Source of the DNA: CAITWD01 sp963842065
GTDB taxonomy: Bacteria; Actinomycetota; Thermoleophilia; Miltoncostaeales; Miltoncostaeaceae
Direction of reading: 5' to 3'
DNA length: 64,000 nucleotides
NCBI GenBank assembly: GCA_963842065.1
Contig: CAWJEW010000006.1
Location: 372,001 to 436,000 of the forward strand
Part shown: positions 62,505 through 64,000 of the stretch, one piece after another
Layout of the letters: every line of letters starts with the position of its first letter
How positions within the stretch are numbered: position 1 is the first letter of the stretch
Made by a program: the position numbers and the translations under genes
Notes under the pieces: model-generated
What the model was told of the DNA's origin: nothing
Database searches by the model: none
The model's input: the letters and a program-made list of their open reading frames with translations, nothing else

Positions 62505-64000
62505 TTGATCACGATCACGTCGTAGACGAACAGTGCGCGCGCGCTCGAGCCGACGGCGGCCATCGTCTGGTCGGCGTCGGTCGGCACGTACAGGCGCAAG
62601 TGCTGGGTGCCGGTGCTGAACTTCGCCCGCAGGTTCAGCGAAAAGCGCTCCCGCGAAGGCACCCGCACGAGGTTGCTCCAGCCGTATGAGGTTTCGAACT
62701 GGATCCAGGCCGGACGGATCGGGTAGACGAATCCGCTCATGCCGTAGGTGTGCCCGCGCACCACCCGTGAGCGCGTCAGGGTGAACGACACGCGCGGCAG
62801 GACCGTGACGTCGAACGACGCGACGCCCTCGTCAAATGGCAGGTTGCCCGACCAGCGCAGCTGCCAGTCGGCACTGCGGGTCATCGACAGCGCGAACGCA
62901 AAGCGCCCGCTGCTGTCGGCGGCAATTGCGGCGACCGGCGAGTAGGTCTCGCTCGGGTACAGGCGCCGCTCGAGGATCAGCGTCGGGTTCGCGACCGGGG
63001 ACCCGTTGGCCACCAGCTGGCCGACGACGGTGATGCGCGTGCCGTAGGAGACCCGCGTCGGGATGGTGTTGAGGTTGAACTGCGGCGGCAGGTGGCTGAT
63101 GAACGTCTGCGTGTCGCTCCAGGCCCCTGTGTCCGAGTTGCACAGCTCGGCCCGCACGTGCCAGTACCACGTCCCGGGGTGCGTGACGAGGCTGCCCGGG
63201 GGCACATATGCGGTCTGGGCCGTGTTGGCGCCCGAGGGGATCGAGGACCCACCGCCGCCGCCGTCGGCTGCCGGGAACGTCGCGGAATCCGAGACCTGGA
63301 CGTCGTAGCTGCAGGCCCCGTTGACCGGGCTCCAGGACAACTCGGGCGATGCGATCACCGTCGCGCCGTCGGTCGGTGCCGCGGGCGTCGGGGCCGGCGG
63401 GTTGATCACGAAGCTCTGCGGCGGCGAATTGTAGGTCAGGCTGTTGCCGGCCTCGTCCATCGGCCGCACCCGCCAGTACCAGGTGCCCGAGGTCAGCGGC
63501 GATCCTTGCGCGTCGTTCCACCATGTGCCGAGGCCGAAGGCGGTCATGCTCTCGGTCGAGGAGTCGGCGAACTGCTCATCCCGGCTGACCTGAAGCTGAT
63601 ATTCGCCGGCGCCGGGGATGTCCGACCAGGTAAACAGCGGCGATGCCGTCACCACCCCGCTGGCCGCGGTGCCCACGGTCGGCTGGGTCTGCTTGGTGAA
63701 CGTCGCGGTCGGGACCAGCGTCTCGTCGACCATGTAGTTCGGGTCGTCGGAATTGGCGTTTGATCCCCACACCACGCGCCAGTAGTACCCCCCGTTGACC
63801 TCGTTGTCGGGCAGCGGGCTCCGCATGGCCCAGGCGGTGTTGGTCGTCAGATCCGAAAAGACGATGTTGTTGAACTGGCTGTCGGTCGCGATGTCGACGC
63901 GGTAGACCTCGGCGCCCGTGACCGGGGTCCAGCTGAGAATCGGCGTCAGCGCCGTGGTGCTCGCCACGGTGTCCGACGACAACGTGGGCACCGACGAGGT
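62501..64000 (-). CDS. Large secreted protein with fibronectin-type-III-like repeats (5' end outside window)
   Basis: Only the C-terminal 499 residues lie in the window; the frame runs past position 64000. At least three repeats share the pattern L-x-W-x-P-V-x-G-A-x-x-Y-x-V-x-I: PILSWTPVTGAEVYRVDIAT, PLFTWSDIPGAGEYQLQVSR, PELSWSPVNGACSYDVQVSD, each followed by WYWRVR or YYWRVV. The final third is a different beta-rich domain (SYGTRITVVGQLVANGSPVA; TRSRVVRGHTYGMSGFVYPI). It is co-transcribed with pilD-pilM-pilN-pilO, so it may be exported or displayed with the pilus machinery. It has no LPXTG at the C-terminus. Confidence 0.7.
   Translation of the reverse strand, partial: TSSVPTLSSDTVASTTALTPILSWTPVTGAEVYRVDIATDSQFNNIVFSDLTTNTAWAMRSPLPDNEVNGGYYWRVVWGSNANSDDPNYMVDETLVPTATFTKQTQPTVGTAASGVVTASPLFTWSDIPGAGEYQLQVSRDEQFADSSTESMTAFGLGTWWNDAQGSPLTSGTWYWRVRPMDEAGNSLTYNSPPQSFVINPPAPTPAAPTDGATVIASPELSWSPVNGACSYDVQVSDSATFPAADGGGGGSSIPSGANTAQTAYVPPGSLVTHPGTWYWHVRAELCNSDTGAWSDTQTFISHLPPQFNLNTIPTRVSYGTRITVVGQLVANGSPVANPTLILERRLYPSETYSPVAAIAADSSGRFAFALSMTRSADWQLRWSGNLPFDEGVASFDVTVLPRVSFTLTRSRVVRGHTYGMSGFVYPIRPAWIQFETSYGWSNLVRVPSRERFSLNLRAKFSTGTQHLRLYVPTDADQTMAAVGSSARALFVYDVIVIK

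Overview
The window looks like chromosomal DNA of a high-GC actinobacterium, most likely class Thermoleophilia (Solirubrobacterales or relatives). This is an inference from GC content near 70 percent, GTG and TTG starts, ATGA/GTGA start-stop overlaps, an F420-type luciferase-like oxidoreductase, a GlyQ/GlyS/PpdK operon, a pilD-pilM-pilN-pilO cluster beside aroC-aroK-aroB-aroQ, and many TANNNT boxes 6-9 nt before start codons with no Shine-Dalgarno (SD) sequence (leaderless mRNAs). No rRNA, intact tRNA or CRISPR array was seen.

Layout. Positions 1-4.2 kb are a decayed accessory zone: two integrase remnants, a 3' tRNA-Gly half that looks like an old attachment site, a DUF6998-like gene, a collagen-like gene broken by an amber codon, one expressed-looking orphan gene and a DUF1059 gene. 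Positions 4.2-11 kb hold an uncharacterised overlapping pair, a GNAT acetyltransferase, an aquaporin, two SRPBCC proteins, a luciferase-like oxidoreductase, a quinone reductase and two small unknowns. Positions 11-16.6 kb hold dnaG, dgt, a CbiX-type chelatase and unknowns. Positions 16.8-22.5 kb hold a cell-wall pair (L,D-transpeptidase and D,D-carboxypeptidase), a methyltransferase and pgi. Positions 22.5-29.4 kb hold ppdK, glyS, glyQ, recO and a glutaredoxin. Positions 29.4-39.6 kb hold a P1-family peptidase, mutM, a divergent pyrimidine phosphorylase, a secreted PDZ protein, DUF429, DUF3891, a Nudix hydrolase, an M20 peptidase and pyrG. At 39.8-41.5 kb a methyltransferase gene is split by an IS481-family element. 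Positions 41.5-48.4 kb hold an anchored beta-propeller-like protein, recN, nadK, tlyA and dxs. Positions 48.5-58 kb hold a degenerate EAL protein, an XseB-like protein, nusB, accC, an unusual accB fusion, efp, an M24 peptidase and aroQ-aroB-aroK-aroC. Positions 58.5-64 kb hold a type IV pilus assembly operon and a large fibronectin-like secreted protein cut by the window edge.

How the genes work together. The aro genes make chorismate. accB and accC supply malonyl-CoA chemistry, dxs isoprenoid precursors, pyrG CTP and pgi/ppdK central carbon flux. DacB can produce the tetrapeptides that the neighbouring L,D-transpeptidase uses. PilD, PilM, PilN and PilO would process prepilins and form the inner-membrane platform of a type IV pilus; no secretin gene is present here.

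Two features need care. At least six otherwise normal genes (ppdK, glyS, a propeller-like gene, recN, tlyA and a pilus-operon gene), and perhaps a seventh, carry single-base frame disruptions. Nearly all are +1 and all the +1 sites can be placed at an extra G after a C. They may be sequencing errors, real mutations or something more interesting. Second, the N-terminal domain of the AccB-like protein looks like a carboxyltransferase that has lost its catalytic and metal residues.
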